From positions 324,924 through 388,923 of the forward strand of contig JAHZFL010000001.1 in NCBI GenBank assembly GCA_019421345.1: a stretch of DNA of 64,000 nt. The letters run 5' to 3'. Within the stretch, counting starts at the first letter, position 1, and each line of letters opens with the position of its first letter. The position numbers and the translations under genes are program-made. Below are positions 27,016 to 35,112 of this stretch, piece by piece. This DNA comes from Roseburia sp. (GTDB lineage: Bacteria; Bacillota; Clostridia; Lachnospirales; Lachnospiraceae). The notes under the pieces are model-generated. The model was not told the DNA's origin, searched no databases, and saw nothing but the letters and a program-made list of their open reading frames with translations.

Positions 27016-27567
27016 TTATGCCCGATAGACAAGCCCCTTTCTGATCTCCGCCACAGCGTCCTCGCCTTTCAGATATTTCACAATGGCAAGTGCAAACGGA
27101 ATCGCCGTTCCCATTCCGCGGCTAGTGATAATCGTTCCATCTGTCACCACCTCGTCCTCATCAACAAACGCTCCGGTGAGCTTTTCCTCAAATCCGGGAT
27201 GACAGACCGCATGTCTGCCCTCTAAGATCCCTGCTGCTCCAAGCACGCTTGGCGCAGCACAAATCGCACAGACCAGCTTTCCCGCAGCGGCAAATTCCCG
27301 AATAACTTTATTGACTGTCTCATCCGCACCAAGATTCAGCGTTCCCGGCATACCGCCCGGCAGCACGATGCCGTCCAACTCATCATAGTTAACGTCAGAT
27401 GCCAGAGCATCCGCCATAAATATAATGTCATGTGATCCCTTCACCTCACGCGTTCCCGTAATAGAAATCATCACGATCTCAAGCTTTGCGCGGCGTGCGA
27501 CATCCACAACTGTCAGCCCCTCAATTTCCTCACATCCGTCCGCCATAAAAATTCCGATTTTACTCAT
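27016..27567 (-). CDS. DJ-1/PfpI family protein
   Basis: 183 residues. The fold is shared with protein deglycase, chaperone and protease-like proteins; exact activity unknown. The reactive Cys is in VCAICAAPSVLG at about 100-110, the conserved Glu in GCEEIEGL near residue 15, and the following His in HPGFEE. Start at 27567 (MSKIGIFMADG) after GGTGG; the longer frame to 27654 has no binding site and runs into the neighbouring gene. It follows the Rpn-type nuclease gene by about 25 bases. Confidence 0.92.
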   Translation of the reverse strand: MSKIGIFMADGCEEIEGLTVVDVARRAKLEIVMISITGTREVKGSHDIIFMADALASDVNYDELDGIVLPGGMPGTLNLGADETVNKVIREFAAAGKLVCAICAAPSVLGAAGILEGRHAVCHPGFEEKLTGAFVDEDEVVTDGTIITSRGMGTAIPFALAIVKYLKGEDAVAEIRKGLVYRA

Positions 27568-27592
27568 AATTACCACCAAATCCTTTCCCGCC

Positions 27593-28615
27593 TCATTGTT
27601 GCTTTTTATCACGCATATATCCGCAGCTATCGTCAGCCAGAACCAGACCTTCACCGCACATCTGATTCTGAATGTTTAAGACCTCCTTTTGCGTGCAGCC
27701 AGTGTACGACATGATTTTTTCCAAAGGCTCATTCTCCGCGAGCATACGTCTGACAAAATTTAAAGTAGCCTGTTCAAGCCCTCGCTCCAGTCCCTGCTCA
27801 AGCCCTTGCTCCAGTCCCTGCTCAAGCCCTTGCTCCAGTCCTATTTTAGTAGCATGATCAATAATACGGTCTGTTTCGAGTTCTAAAACCTTTCCGCCCA
27901 TAATATCACCGATCCTTTCCTTCAATTGTTCTGCCGGTTGCAGTATATAATCAGAAATCCGCTTGATCAACTCCACCAATCTTGTATACAGATCAGCTTC
28001 TTCGTCTCCGGGGAGATTCTCCTTCAACTGTTTTCGGATCGTCTCAAACTCTAAAAGCATCTGCGCAAGCAGCGCCGGATCGCTTTCTATCCTGTTCAAC
28101 GATTTCTCATAACGCATAATATAAAAAGGAAGAAAGAAAAGCAGCTTCTTTTGAAAAATATCATGCCGTGTGTATTCCTGCACTTTTAAGATTGGTATCT
28201 GATAGACAAAAGCAGTTTTATCCGGAAGATTCACCTTTACCTTCAGTTGATCCGGCGCATGACTGTTATGACGAAGATAAATAACGCAGGAATGAGGGAA
28301 ATTCATTTCATACATGTCCCCGGATTTTGACGCTTCCTCCAATGCGATCGAAAAATCATATTCGATCATTCGGATGCTCATGCTGCTGTCCGCAGTGCTT
28401 TGGCATTCAAAATGATACAGCTTATCACTAATGCGAAAATAAGAATCCGTAGTAATCCCACCGGAAGGAAGATGATGTTCATTGCGGTACTGTACAATCT
28501 CATCCTTTTTCGTATAAGAGGTATGGAATACCTCGTTGATGACCGGAATGATCAATACCGGCATTTTTTCCAGCATCGTTCGGAACACATCGTCAAAAAT
28601 CGTATTGTCTGCCAT
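27593..28615 (-). CDS. Rpn-family PD-(D/E)XK nuclease / putative transposase
   Basis: 340 residues. Matches the recombination-promoting nuclease family: N-terminal FDDVFRTMLEKMPVLIIPVINEVF, then the nuclease core with the E-x-Q motif in YHFECQSTAD at about residues 68-77 and RMIEYDFSIALEEA. The C-terminal region has a run of GLEQ/GLER units (about residues 258-283) before ATLNFVRRMLAE. Such repeats are common in this family and vary in number. It is not a classic insertion sequence: no terminal inverted repeats or target duplications were seen. Start after GAAAGGGG. Divergent from the CYTH gene. Confidence 0.82.
   Translation of the reverse strand: MADNTIFDDVFRTMLEKMPVLIIPVINEVFHTSYTKKDEIVQYRNEHHLPSGGITTDSYFRISDKLYHFECQSTADSSMSIRMIEYDFSIALEEASKSGDMYEMNFPHSCVIYLRHNSHAPDQLKVKVNLPDKTAFVYQIPILKVQEYTRHDIFQKKLLFFLPFYIMRYEKSLNRIESDPALLAQMLLEFETIRKQLKENLPGDEEADLYTRLVELIKRISDYILQPAEQLKERIGDIMGGKVLELETDRIIDHATKIGLEQGLEQGLEQGLEQGLERGLEQATLNFVRRMLAENEPLEKIMSYTGCTQKEVLNIQNQMCGEGLVLADDSCGYMRDKKQQ
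27769..27840 (-). repeat. In-gene tandem repeat coding GLEQ units
   Basis: Six copies of a 12-base unit (seen also as a 24-base unit, CTCAAGCCCTTGCTCCAGTC) inside the Rpn-family gene, coding five GLEQ and one GLER. The unit is a multiple of three, so copy changes keep the frame. Confidence 0.85.
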
Positions 28616-28747
28616 TAAGATGCCCCTTTCTTTTCTTCATTATAGCAAAGGTTTCGATAAATGTGAATCTGGATTTTCAAACCTACATAGATAAAAAAAT
28701 TTTTCATAGAAAAGAGACTCAAAAAATGAGAAATGGCATTCCTTCCA

Positions 28748-28776
28748 TTGTCTTTCCAAGTCCAAAATGCTACAAT
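28748..28776 (+). promoter_or_regulatory. Promoter of the CYTH gene
   Basis: Plus strand TTGTCT (28748-28753), 17-base spacer, TACAAT (28771-28776). The transcript would have a leader of about 100 bases before the CYTH start at 28886. Part of that leader can be read as an open frame (about 28796-28860) but I see no start site for it. Confidence 0.65.
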
Positions 28777-28885
28777 GAAAGCATTCCACACAGCTGCGGG
28801 AAGTCCTTATCGTCATTGAGGATATGGACGATCGTTCCGCAGATTGCACGGCTAATATTTTAAAAAAAAAGAAAGGCGGTCACAG

Positions 28886-29341
28886 ATGGAAATCGAACGC
28901 AAATACCTGATTCGGGAGCTGCCGGAACGCTTAGAGCAGTACCCCTGCCGTCAGATTGAACAGGGCTACCTAAACACAGACCCTGTCGTGCGCATCCGCC
29001 GCACCGACGAACAATACACTCTGACCTACAAAGGAAAAGGCTTTATGGTACGCGAGGAATACAACCTCCCTCTGAACAAAAAGGCTTTTTTACATCTGCG
29101 CGAAAAAATTGACGGGATTCTTATAAAAAAGCGCAGGTATCTGATTCCGTTTGAAACATATACCATTGAGCTTGATGTCTTTGAGGGCGCACTTGCCCCC
29201 CTGCTGCTCGCCGAGGTAGAATTCGAGACAGAGGACGAGGCAAACGCGTTTGTCCCTCCGTCATGGTTTGGCGAGGACGTCACCCTTTCCTCCGCTTATC
29301 ACAACAGCACGCTCAGCGGGAGGACGCTATCAGAAAAATGA
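28886..29341 (+). CDS. CYTH domain protein (triphosphate tunnel metalloenzyme)
   Basis: 151 residues, the whole CYTH barrel. The signature ExExK is at the very start (MEIERKYLI). Alternating charged strands follow: VVRIRRTDEQYTLTYKGKG, KKRRYLIPFETYTIELDVFEG and LLLAEVEFETEDEA. Members act on triphosphates, for example inorganic triphosphatase, thiamine triphosphatase or class IV adenylate cyclase; which one cannot be read from sequence. AAAGGCGGT is the binding site. One of the few plus-strand genes. Confidence 0.92.
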   Translation: MEIERKYLIRELPERLEQYPCRQIEQGYLNTDPVVRIRRTDEQYTLTYKGKGFMVREEYNLPLNKKAFLHLREKIDGILIKKRRYLIPFETYTIELDVFEGALAPLLLAEVEFETEDEANAFVPPSWFGEDVTLSSAYHNSTLSGRTLSEK

Positions 29342-29389
29342 TTCTATTTATTGCCATGCGCCTTGACATCTATATCGGAGGTAGTGAAT

Positions 29390-29740
29390 ATGAAGGCTTT
29401 ATTGTTATTAAACTTAATCGTTCCGTTGGTTATGCTTTTGGTTTCTTTTCAGTTGAGAAAATATCCTGTAAGTGATATGCAGTCACACACTGGCTATAAC
29501 ACACCTACATCTCGCAGGTCAAAAGTTCATTGGGACTATGCACAAAAGATTGCTCCCGACATTTTTCAACATTTTGGGAAAATATTCCTCATTGTCGAAA
29601 TCCTTTTGTGCGTTATGTGGTTTGCCCTTGATATTAATGTGAATATAGCGGTTATTATTGGTACAATTATAGGTTTCTGCGGCTTATTCCTCGGTTTTTG
29701 GAAAACCGAAAAAAGTATTAAAGATAATTGTCCCCAATAA
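29390..29740 (+). CDS. SdpI/YhfL-like small membrane protein
   Basis: 116 residues. Three hydrophobic segments (about 2-20, 60-80, 84-102). Between the first and second lies GYNTPTSRRSKVHWDYAQKI, the characteristic GYRTP...W..A motif of the SdpI family, whose founding member gives immunity to the SdpC killing peptide. No toxin gene is nearby, so immunity is not implied. Start at 29390 after GGAGG; the earlier ATG at 29351 has none. Confidence 0.75.
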   Translation: MKALLLLNLIVPLVMLLVSFQLRKYPVSDMQSHTGYNTPTSRRSKVHWDYAQKIAPDIFQHFGKIFLIVEILLCVMWFALDINVNIAVIIGTIIGFCGLFLGFWKTEKSIKDNCPQ

Positions 29741-29752
29741 TCATATTTTTCA

Positions 29753-29784
29753 GTAGTCATGCTCTCTGGCATGACCGCTTTTTT
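29753..29784 (+). terminator. Intrinsic terminator of the SdpI-like gene
   Basis: GTCATGC (29756) pairs with GCATGAC (29769), followed after CGC by TTTTTT. It is 13 bases past the stop codon. Confidence 0.8.
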
Positions 29785-29792
29785 GTCCCGGC

Positions 29793-29987
29793 TCATGTGG
29801 TATGGGGCTGCGTGTTCGCAGCAGCTTCCGCTTCCAGCACTTTCATCATCTTGTCGGTTGTTGTGTCGGTTGCACCCTGCTTAAAGAAGCCGGAAACGAT
29901 AAGGACGGAGTTGCCCATGCTGATTTCCGTCACACAGTCCGGGCGGCAGTCTATTTTGGTGGTGCTTATCTGTTTCATTTCTGTCAT
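29793..29987 (-). CDS. tnpW: Transposon-encoded TnpW-like protein (conjugative element remnant)
   Basis: 64 residues. The core CRPDCVTEISMGNSVLIVSG then FFKQGATDTTTDKMMKVLEAEAAA is characteristic of TnpW-type proteins carried by Tn916/Tn1549-like conjugative transposons. Start at 29987 after AAAGGAG, overlapping the end of an upstream gene fragment in an ATGA junction. No integrase, relaxase or transfer genes are around it, so this is a leftover. Function of TnpW is unknown. Confidence 0.75.
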   Translation of the reverse strand: MTEMKQISTTKIDCRPDCVTEISMGNSVLIVSGFFKQGATDTTTDKMMKVLEAEAAANTQPHTT

Positions 29988-30080
29988 AGGCTCTCCTTTC
30001 GCTGCTTTATCAGTTTCTTTAAGCGTTCCAGCTTTTCCTGTGCGGTTTCCTTTCGGAAATTGCTGCCCGTGAAGCGGTCG
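29984..30080 (-). pseudogene. 3' fragment of a conjugative-element gene upstream of tnpW
   Basis: Reads DRFTGSNFRKETAQEKLERL then KKLIKQRKESL and a stop that overlaps the tnpW start. This resembles the C-terminus of the large YodL/DUF-type protein normally encoded just before tnpW in such elements. It is cut at about 30080, where a G-rich run (30080-30093) marks the joint to unrelated sequence. Confidence 0.6.
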
Positions 30081-30109
30081 GGGGGGGGAGGGGGTAAGGA
30101 TGCGCTGTG

Positions 30110-30783
30110 TTACCACGGAAAAATAATGTAAAAGATAAAAGAACTGATTACCGAAGCTATTAGAAAAACGATCTTACTTTTTGACCTCTCGTAAAACATA
30201 AAAAGAAAAACGACTGCACCTACGCTATCCATCAATAACTGAAACAGGAATGTATGATGTTCTAAAAAATGGATAGAAATCGCCATAACTTCTGCAACTA
30301 AAGCACCTACCGGTAAGGCAATATAGAATTAAAAGCATGTTCTTTATTCCAATAGTACAAAATAAACGCTGCTATTGCACAGGGAATTGAAAGAATGGTA
30401 AACAATACAAACAGTGAGAAACGAAATCCTCCAGAAAACAGCGGTATGAACACTCCCAGGATTGCCTGTAAGCCGTAAAAACTCAATGTCATTCCGAACA
30501 TATATAGGAATGAACTAATTCCTGCGCAGATGTTTGATGTGCTTAATAAGACGATAATTGTATTGCTAATAATCCAAAAGCCCAATAGTGTTTGAGTCGA
30601 TGAAAAACTCCATAGTGTATCTGCCGGACAAAAGTCTGTCAATCTGCAAATACATCCAACAATAATTCCAACCAAAAATGTTTTTACATAAAATATTATA
30701 CTATGATTTAAGGTTATGTTCAAAGAAATCACTCCATTCAAAGTTTCGATCTTGTTGATTTGTTTGTGATCATATTTTACCAT
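30110..30783 (-). pseudogene. Membrane protein of unknown function, frameshifted near 30312
   Basis: The first frame (30783-30307, 158 residues) has about four membrane segments (for example TFLVGIIVGCICRL, LLGFWIISNTIIVLL, ILSIPCAIAAFILYYW) and stops at FNSILPYR. A second frame takes up the expected continuation, ALPVGALVAEVMAISIHFLE, and two more segments, ending FIFYIIFPW at 30110. Joined, they make a five-to-six-segment protein of about 220 residues as in relatives I have seen in clostridia. A small deletion (about four bases) in TTG.CC near 30312 explains the break. The true start may be a TTG at 30723 after GGAGTG. Function unknown. Confidence 0.65.
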
Positions 30784-30847
30784 ACAGACTTTTAAGAAAT
30801 CTATTTATTTCCCCTTAATTTTAGGAATAGTGAGAGCTACTGTCTAT

Positions 30848-30985
30848 CTAATTTTTATGTATTGCTTTATCGAACACGAACATTAGCTCCGAGATTCTGA
30901 TCTTTCCAAAAGGGCTGCCCAAAACAAACTTCCGAAACGGCGGAACAGCAGTTGGGTTGATACGAAAATGAGTGCTCTGTGCCAT
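30848..30985 (-). CDS. Possible 45-codon ORF, hypothetical
   Basis: ATG at 30985 after AATGGAG, reading MAQSTHFRINPTAVPPFRKF and then VLGSPFGKIRISELMF, stop at 30848. The middle is faintly familiar from short ORFs in gut clostridia, but I cannot name it. No promoter or terminator was found. It may be chance in a degraded region. Confidence 0.3.
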   Translation of the reverse strand: MAQSTHFRINPTAVPPFRKFVLGSPFGKIRISELMFVFDKAIHKN

Positions 30986-31083
30986 CTCCATTCACAAATA
31001 AACCACCACGCAAAGTTCACCGAAGTCGGACATAACACAGGCTTTTTAGCTGCTCGAAAAAGACATCCGAACAGACATGATAA

Positions 31084-31163
31084 AATCGCAGCGCCGAACC
31101 CCGCGTCATTCTGCCATTGAAAAGAGCATAGAATGAATCCCGGACATTCGGTCGCTGCGATTA
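31084..31163. other. Inverted repeats in a 318-base non-coding stretch (30986-31303)
   Basis: AATCGCAGCG..CGAA at 31084-31098 is matched in inverse by TTCGGTCGCTGCGATT at 31148-31163, leaving an inner segment of about 50 bases. A second small hairpin, ACACGG/CCGTGT, lies at about 31175-31193. No coding sequence or known RNA is recognised. The neighbourhood of conjugative-transposon debris makes an old transfer origin or element end possible, but this is only a guess. Confidence 0.35.
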
Positions 31164-31303
31164 TGTATACACGAACACGGCTTACACCGTGTGCCGTGCG
31201 TTGTTTTATTCGGCTGCCCTTCTAAGCGCCGCACAAAAACCCGTCAAATATGTCCCTCACCCCCACAAGGGCTGTAAGGTACTTTTTCTCCTAGAACGAA
31301 ACA

Positions 31304-32491
31304 TTAGCCCTGTTTCTGCACAGGAATCCCGCGTCTCTTGGCGTATCCCGTGAGGATCATCGTCAAAGCGCCGTCTCCCGTCACATTGCACGCCGTTCCA
31401 AAGCTGTCCTGCAATGCAAAGATCGTCAGCATCAACGCCGTTCCCGTCTCGTCAAATCCCAACACTCCGGTAATCAACCCCAGCGATGCCATGACCGTTC
31501 CGCCCGGCACGCCCGGCGCACCGATGGCAAAAACACCAAGCAGAAGACAAAACAGCAGCATATCCGGCAGAGCGGGCATTTTCCCGTAAAGAATCTGCGA
31601 GACTGTCATGACAAAAAAGACCTCTGTCAGCACAGAACCGCAAAGATGGATATTGGCAAACAGCGGAATCCCGAAATCTACCATATCATCCCGCAGAGGC
31701 GGTTCTGATTTTCTGGCACAGCGAAGCGCCACTGCAAGCGTCGCCGCCGAGGACATCGTTCCAACCGCCGTCAGATATGCCGGACCGTAATTTTTGATCA
31801 CAGCGATTGGGTTCTCCCCGGAGTAAAGACCGCCAATCAGATAGAGCAGTGCAAGCCAGAGATAATGCCCGATCATCACGATCACAATGATTTTTAAGAA
31901 TACCGGAAGCTGCTTGGTGATCGTTCCCTCATACGCCAGCCCGCAGAAGGTCAGAGCGATAAACACCGGAAGAATCGGAATCACAAGCTTCGTCACGACA
32001 GAGAGCACAAGCTCCTGAAATTCCTCCAAAAGCTTTGTCACCGTCGCCGCCTTTGTCCATGCCGCCGCCAGCCCCACCAGAATCGAGAATACAAGCGCGC
32101 TCATCACCGGCATGATCTGCGGAATATCCAGCCGGAACACAAGCTCCGGCAGCTCCTTTAACCCCGCCATCTCCGAAACGATAGAAAGCCGCGGGATCAG
32201 TGCAAAGCCTGCGAGCATTGCAAAAAATGCCGCGCCGACTGAGGAAATATACGCACTTCCCACTGCCACACCCAGCAGCTTTGACGCATGACTTCCAAGC
32301 TTTGTGATAGACGGCGCGATAAAACCGATAATGATTAACGGCACGCAGAATAAAATAATTTGGTTCATGACATATTTTAACGTCACGACGACCTCCATGT
32401 AAGCCTCCGCAAACGGGAGCAGTCCAAACAAAATACCGATTCCGACACCGACTGCCAGTTTAAACGGTAAGCTGCGAAATAATTGTTTCAT
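31304..32491 (-). CDS. Dicarboxylate/amino acid:cation symporter (DAACS family)
   Basis: 395 residues, about eight membrane segments and two re-entrant hairpins. Couples uptake of an acidic or small neutral amino acid or dicarboxylate to Na+ or H+. Family signs: N-terminal SLPFKLAVGVGIGILFGLLP, the serine/alanine-rich AVGTMSSAATLAVALRCA region of hairpin 1, and AIGAPGVPGGTVMASLGLITGVLG near hairpin 2. It is short for the family (about 400-430) but complete. It stands alone. Ligand (Glu, Asp, Ser/Thr or dicarboxylate) is not determined. Confidence 0.9.
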   Translation of the reverse strand: MKQLFRSLPFKLAVGVGIGILFGLLPFAEAYMEVVVTLKYVMNQIILFCVPLIIIGFIAPSITKLGSHASKLLGVAVGSAYISSVGAAFFAMLAGFALIPRLSIVSEMAGLKELPELVFRLDIPQIMPVMSALVFSILVGLAAAWTKAATVTKLLEEFQELVLSVVTKLVIPILPVFIALTFCGLAYEGTITKQLPVFLKIIVIVMIGHYLWLALLYLIGGLYSGENPIAVIKNYGPAYLTAVGTMSSAATLAVALRCARKSEPPLRDDMVDFGIPLFANIHLCGSVLTEVFFVMTVSQILYGKMPALPDMLLFCLLLGVFAIGAPGVPGGTVMASLGLITGVLGFDETGTALMLTIFALQDSFGTACNVTGDGALTMILTGYAKRRGIPVQKQG

Positions 32492-32598
32492 ACCTCATCT
32501 CCTACTATCATATTATCTATGTTCATCCAATCTTCCTGTTTCCCTGTCATTGCATTTTTCTCATATATTATGCCGACAACCACCTTGTCGTTCCTCTG

Positions 32599-33813
32599 TC
32601 ATCTGCCCGCCTGACCTTCCCTCATCCTTCCGCTGCCTTCCAATAAGGTATAAAGTGTCGGTGCAAAATGAAACTCCTCCATCAGACGCTCCACCTCCTC
32701 CAGATACCTGCGCCTTGCCGCCGGCGGCACAATCATCTTCGCACCCGCCTTGCCCGCAGCGCCGCCCTTTCGCACCGCCCGGATCAAAATATTTTTGGGT
32801 GTATGCGCAAAATCCACAAACTCCAACAACTGGGTCTTATAGCCACAGTATTCCAGAAGATTCGCTCGGATCGCATCTGTCGCAAGCGCAGAAAAACGCT
32901 CCTTTATAATGCCGTAGCGTGTCAGCAGAGAGAGATGCTCCGCCTTGATCTGACTATTTAGCTCATGCTGACAGCAGGGCACGGAAAAAATCATTTTCGC
33001 GTTCCATCGTATGGCGTGAAACAGGGCATAATCCGTAGCCGTATCGCAGGCGTGCAGCGTTACGACCATATCTACCGGAAAATTTGCGCGGTATCCCTCA
33101 ATATCACCGACTTCAAAATGAAGGTTCTCATAACCGTACTTTTGTGCCGCCGCATTACAGCTTCGGATGACATCCTCCTTTAAATCAAGCCCCACGATGT
33201 ACACCTTACGCCCCTTTAACTTTGTAAAATAATAATACAGCACAAAGGTCAGGTACGACTTTCCACAGCCAAAATCAATAATATGCAGCGTTTCCCCTAA
33301 GTCTTGGTCCTCACGGACAGCGTCATCTATCATCTCAAGAAAGCGGTTGATCTGACGAAATTTATCGTACATAGAAGCCACTACCCTTCCCTCTGCCGTA
33401 AAAATCCCCATATCGACAAGCGGAGCGACTGCGGTTCCCTCCTCGATCAGATATTTCTTTTTCCGGTTATGTGCGGAAGCTTTCTCCGCCGTCGTTCCCT
33501 CCGCTTGCTTTCTCTTATAGCTGACCCTTCCCTTTTTCGAGCACAACAACATATACTCATATTTATCATCCCAGGCATTCACCTGAAGATAGTTTCCCAC
33601 GACCGTCTCCGACAAATATATGAAAAGCTCCTCCCTACCAATATTCCGGTGAAATACCTGCTTTTGCGTATAGGCTGCCGCCTGATAACGGCGTTCCTTT
33701 TTCTCCACCACGATCTTACGGTACTGCTCCCCTGACGCCAGCGGCTTACTGATAATTACTTTATAAGGCTCTGCCTGTGCGATTTTTTTTAATCCTTCGA
33801 TCTGTTCGTTCAT
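32599..33813 (-). CDS. Class I SAM-dependent methyltransferase (Methyltransf_32 type)
   Basis: 404 residues. An N-terminal domain (about 1-150) unrelated to known folds precedes a Rossmann methyltransferase: motif I IIDFGCGKSYLTF at about 183-195, motif II YIVGLDLKEDVIRSC, and the family stretch VVTLHACDTATDYAL followed by FSVPCCQHEL. The C-terminus has an Arg-rich RRRYLEEVERLMEEF. Related proteins probably modify RNA or protein; the target is unknown. The start is the ATG at 33813, since GGAGAGACGG precedes it and the GTG at 33825 lies within that site. Followed upstream by a DUF1653 gene 25 bases away. Confidence 0.85.
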   Translation of the reverse strand: MNEQIEGLKKIAQAEPYKVIISKPLASGEQYRKIVVEKKERRYQAAAYTQKQVFHRNIGREELFIYLSETVVGNYLQVNAWDDKYEYMLLCSKKGRVSYKRKQAEGTTAEKASAHNRKKKYLIEEGTAVAPLVDMGIFTAEGRVVASMYDKFRQINRFLEMIDDAVREDQDLGETLHIIDFGCGKSYLTFVLYYYFTKLKGRKVYIVGLDLKEDVIRSCNAAAQKYGYENLHFEVGDIEGYRANFPVDMVVTLHACDTATDYALFHAIRWNAKMIFSVPCCQHELNSQIKAEHLSLLTRYGIIKERFSALATDAIRANLLEYCGYKTQLLEFVDFAHTPKNILIRAVRKGGAAGKAGAKMIVPPAARRRYLEEVERLMEEFHFAPTLYTLLEGSGRMREGQAGR

Positions 33814-33838
33814 CCGTCTCTCCACTTTTCCCGCTTCC

Positions 33839-34420
33839 TTAACGCAGGCGATCCAGCTCGTAGCGCTGCTTTGTTTTCAGACAAACCTTAAGCTGTTCGT
33901 ACCGCTTTTGTACGTCACCATCGGGAATCACAACATCCATTGCCACCGCCATATTATTGATCAGCGAGTCGTCAATCTCGTCACGCATGGAAATGAGAAT
34001 TTGATACTTTTCCTCCGTGTCATCGGCATCAAGAAATGCCAGAAGCTTCGGATTGACACCGTCAAGCTCCGTTTCGGCAGCTTTTGTCTCCGCAACGCCT
34101 ATTTGTTTCGCCGCTCCAAGCTCCACAGCTTTCACGCCCGCTTCTTTCTGCGTTTTCTCCGCACTGACTGTTTCCTGTGCATCCCCCAGGTTCTCCACAC
34201 GCTCAAAACGGTATTTTTGCACCGCCTGCGGATATTTTTCGCGATCCACCTCACTGACAAACATTTCAAGCGGTCTTGCATAAATCCCATAATCTCCGTA
34301 CAGCGCCTGATAAACGACAAGCTTTCCGCCCGTCTCCGTGTGTGTCGCAACCGTCACAATCTGATACAGGTTGTTTTTAAAATGGCGGTAAAACTCTCCG
34401 CTTCTTGGTATTCTTTGCAT
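33839..34420 (-). CDS. DUF1653 domain protein
   Basis: 193 residues. Residues about 1-65 are a clear DUF1653 domain: YRHFKNNLYQIVTVATHTET and VVYQALYGDYGIYARPLEMF. The rest is a charged Ala/Glu-rich linker (80-125) and a helical C-terminal domain with LLAFLDADDTEEKYQILISM. The domain is small and its role unknown. It probably shares a transcript with the methyltransferase downstream. Confidence 0.85.
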   Translation of the reverse strand: MQRIPRSGEFYRHFKNNLYQIVTVATHTETGGKLVVYQALYGDYGIYARPLEMFVSEVDREKYPQAVQKYRFERVENLGDAQETVSAEKTQKEAGVKAVELGAAKQIGVAETKAAETELDGVNPKLLAFLDADDTEEKYQILISMRDEIDDSLINNMAVAMDVVIPDGDVQKRYEQLKVCLKTKQRYELDRLR

Positions 34421-34441
34421 GATCCTTTTATTCCTTTCTGT

Positions 34442-34975
34442 CTAGCCCTGTAATGTCTCATACCGATTCAGCATACTGACGCCTTCCCCGATAAAATCAC
34501 GCTCAAATGTCATCTGAGGCTGATACCCCATGATCATCAGATCATTTAACTGTCTCATTGCCTCGCTGGTTTCTTTTGCCGCAGTCATTCCTATCCCCAT
34601 TAAGACCGCATCACACTGCATAACCCTGTACTCCTGCAGTCGCTCACTCTGTTTTTCCTGCGACCGCACCGGCTGTATCGGCTGTACCTTCCGCGGCTGC
34701 GCTGCCGGCCGCACCGGCTGTACCTTTCGCGGCTGCGCTGCCGGCTGTACCCGCCCGGACTGCGGCTGATAGTTTTGCGGTGACCGATATGTCTGCGGCC
34801 GATAGTTTTGCGGCGACCGATATGTCTGCGGCTGATAGTTTCGCGGCTGCTTCGTCCCCTGCGGCCGACGATTCCCTGCGCTTTTAACCCTTTGCCCCTG
34901 CTCTCGCTTTCCCGCCTGATAAGCCTTTACAAGAATGACACCCACAATGATAAACCAGATAATAAATACCAGCAT
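34442..34975 (-). CDS. Hypothetical protein with N-terminal anchor and Pro/Gln-rich repeats
   Basis: 177 residues, not recognised. One membrane segment at residues 1-18 (MLVFIIWFIIVGVILV), a basic region, then low-complexity repeats: NYQPQTYRSPQ-type units (about 46-80) and AAQPRKVQP units (about 85-110). The C-terminal 60 residues (VMQCDAVLMGIGMTAAKETS...) look folded. RBS GGGAGA. It is 21 bases upstream of the DUF1653 gene and divergent from ktrB. The repeated DNA could change copy number. Confidence 0.65.
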   Translation of the reverse strand: MLVFIIWFIIVGVILVKAYQAGKREQGQRVKSAGNRRPQGTKQPRNYQPQTYRSPQNYRPQTYRSPQNYQPQSGRVQPAAQPRKVQPVRPAAQPRKVQPIQPVRSQEKQSERLQEYRVMQCDAVLMGIGMTAAKETSEAMRQLNDLMIMGYQPQMTFERDFIGEGVSMLNRYETLQG

Positions 34976-35112
34976 AAAAATCTCCCTCTCCCCATATCAA
35001 AATTTCGTTCAGATCAAACGGATTGGTATGTACAAAAAGCTATAACCATATTATAATGTTTTGATATACGATACACAACCGGAATTTTTTCTTCGGAGGT
35101 TTAAAAATACAC

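Noticed and set aside
27769..27840. CRISPR-like or satellite repeat
   Set aside because: It is an in-frame coding repeat (GLEQ) inside one gene.
29390..29740. Immunity gene of a killing-peptide system
   Set aside because: SdpI-like, but no SdpA/B/C-type genes or other toxin nearby.
32574..32591. Small hairpin CGACAA/TTGTCG after the methyltransferase gene
   Set aside because: Six-bp stem without T-run; too weak to call a terminator.
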